Assembly: GCA_028684405.1 (NCBI GenBank)
Contig: JAQUGA010000134.1
Location: forward strand, 1-6,796
Source of the DNA: Bacteroidales bacterium
GTDB taxonomy: Bacteria > Bacteroidota > Bacteroidia > Bacteroidales > WCHB1-69
Direction of reading: 5' to 3'
Length of the DNA: 6,796 nt
Both the position numbers and the translations under genes were made by a program. The notes under the pieces were generated by a model. The model searched no databases. It was given only the letters and a program-made list of their open reading frames with translations, and was not told the DNA's origin. Below, piece by piece: positions 6,448-6,796 of the stretch (the stretch's first letter is position 1; the number at the start of each line of letters is the position of its first letter).

Positions 6448-6780
6448 TCACCCATAAAGTCCAACAAGAGTACACACAAGGAGTCCAATTGTAAGCCCCA
6501 CCATCAGCAAAAACTGAAAATAAGACAAGCCTATAAGCCAGAGCATACAGATTTTTACGTCTGATTTGATAGCCAAAAAAGAAGTTACAATATTGAGCAC
6601 AATCATGAGTATGACAAAAATCTTGAGAAAAATCAAAAAGTGTTTTTGAAGATGAATCAACGACTCGTTTTCTCCAATAGAAAAATAGAAATTTACCATG
6701 TCTTGCATAAAATACAGAACTACAATCCAGATGAGTACTGAAAGGAGATTCCAAATAAATCCGAATATTTTCCAGTTCAT
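6448..6780 (-). CDS. Small integral membrane protein, unknown function
   Basis: A 110-residue, strongly hydrophobic protein that I do not recognise. Segment 1 covers about residues 5-24 (IFGFIWNLLSVLIWIVVLYF). Segment 2 covers about 48-70 (FLIFLKIFVILMIVLNIVTSFL). The C-terminal hydrophobic stretch (~76-108) is long enough for one long or two short helices. The first loop (~25-47) carries the acidic, polar ENES sequence and HLQKH. The second loop (~71-75) is short and charged (IKSDVK). There is no lipobox or cleavable signal. The ATG at 6780 has an A/T-rich upstream with no Shine-Dalgarno; only 16 bases lie before the window edge, so its promoter is not visible. Frame choice is supported by the alternating membrane/polar pattern; a competing - strand frame (6434-6754) gives Cys/His/Phe-rich sequence without this pattern. 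It points the same way as the tatD-like gene but is 204 bases away. Confidence 0.7.
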   Translation of the reverse strand: MNWKIFGFIWNLLSVLIWIVVLYFMQDMVNFYFSIGENESLIHLQKHFLIFLKIFVILMIVLNIVTSFLAIKSDVKICMLWLIGLSYFQFLLMVGLTIGLLVCTLVGLYG

Positions 6781-6796
6781 GGCTAAAAACTATTTT

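Noticed and set aside
6434..6754. A 106-codon - strand ORF overlapping the small membrane-protein gene
   Set aside because: It is shifted against the frame with the clear alternating hydrophobic and polar pattern; its own sequence is rich in Cys, His and Phe with no domain-like order.
1..6796. CRISPR arrays, insertion sequences, tRNA or rRNA genes, phage genes
   Set aside because: No regularly spaced direct repeats, transposase-like ORFs, terminal inverted repeats or cloverleaf/rRNA signatures were found on either strand.

Overview
This window looks like a stretch of chromosome from an AT-rich member of the Bacteroidota. Three things suggest this. Two intergenic regions carry good matches to the Bacteroidota -7 promoter element (TAnnTTTG). 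Shine-Dalgarno sequences are largely absent upstream of the starts. The proteins also read like Bacteroidota versions, notably the short TatD and the Fhs N-terminus. I cannot place it below phylum level without a search. There is no mobile element, CRISPR array, rRNA or tRNA gene that I can see.

Left part, + strand. The window opens inside a gene for an ADP(NDP)-forming acyl-/acetyl-CoA synthetase; only the end of the CoA-ligase part and the complete ATP-grasp part are visible. It ends in a strong intrinsic terminator (949-985). A Bacteroidota-type promoter follows at once and starts a compact + strand run. The first gene encodes a 404-residue protein built from six alpha-hairpin repeats (an alpha/alpha toroid, glycan- or terpenoid-type fold, exact activity unknown). 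One base later comes a protein of the aminoglycoside 3-N-acetyltransferase superfamily, more likely a sugar N-acyltransferase than a resistance enzyme. After 48 bases comes fhs, formate--tetrahydrofolate ligase, of one-carbon metabolism. The run closes with a near-perfect bidirectional terminator (4813-4850).

Right part, - strand. A bicistronic unit reads leftwards from a perfect TATATTTG -7 element: a TatD-family metal-dependent hydrolase, then tcdA (tRNA threonylcarbamoyladenosine dehydratase). They share a TAATG stop/start. The tcdA stop codon lies inside the bidirectional terminator stem, so fhs and tcdA are packed end to end. Upstream of this unit, also on the - strand, is a small three-segment membrane protein of unknown function.

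How the genes fit together: most are housekeeping genes (acyl-CoA energy metabolism, folate one-carbon metabolism, tRNA modification, nucleic-acid or related hydrolysis). The one part not explained by known metabolism is the tightly coupled toroid plus acyltransferase pair at 1027-3052. I suggest it acts on an amino sugar or a surface glycan, and it is the best candidate here for something under-described.
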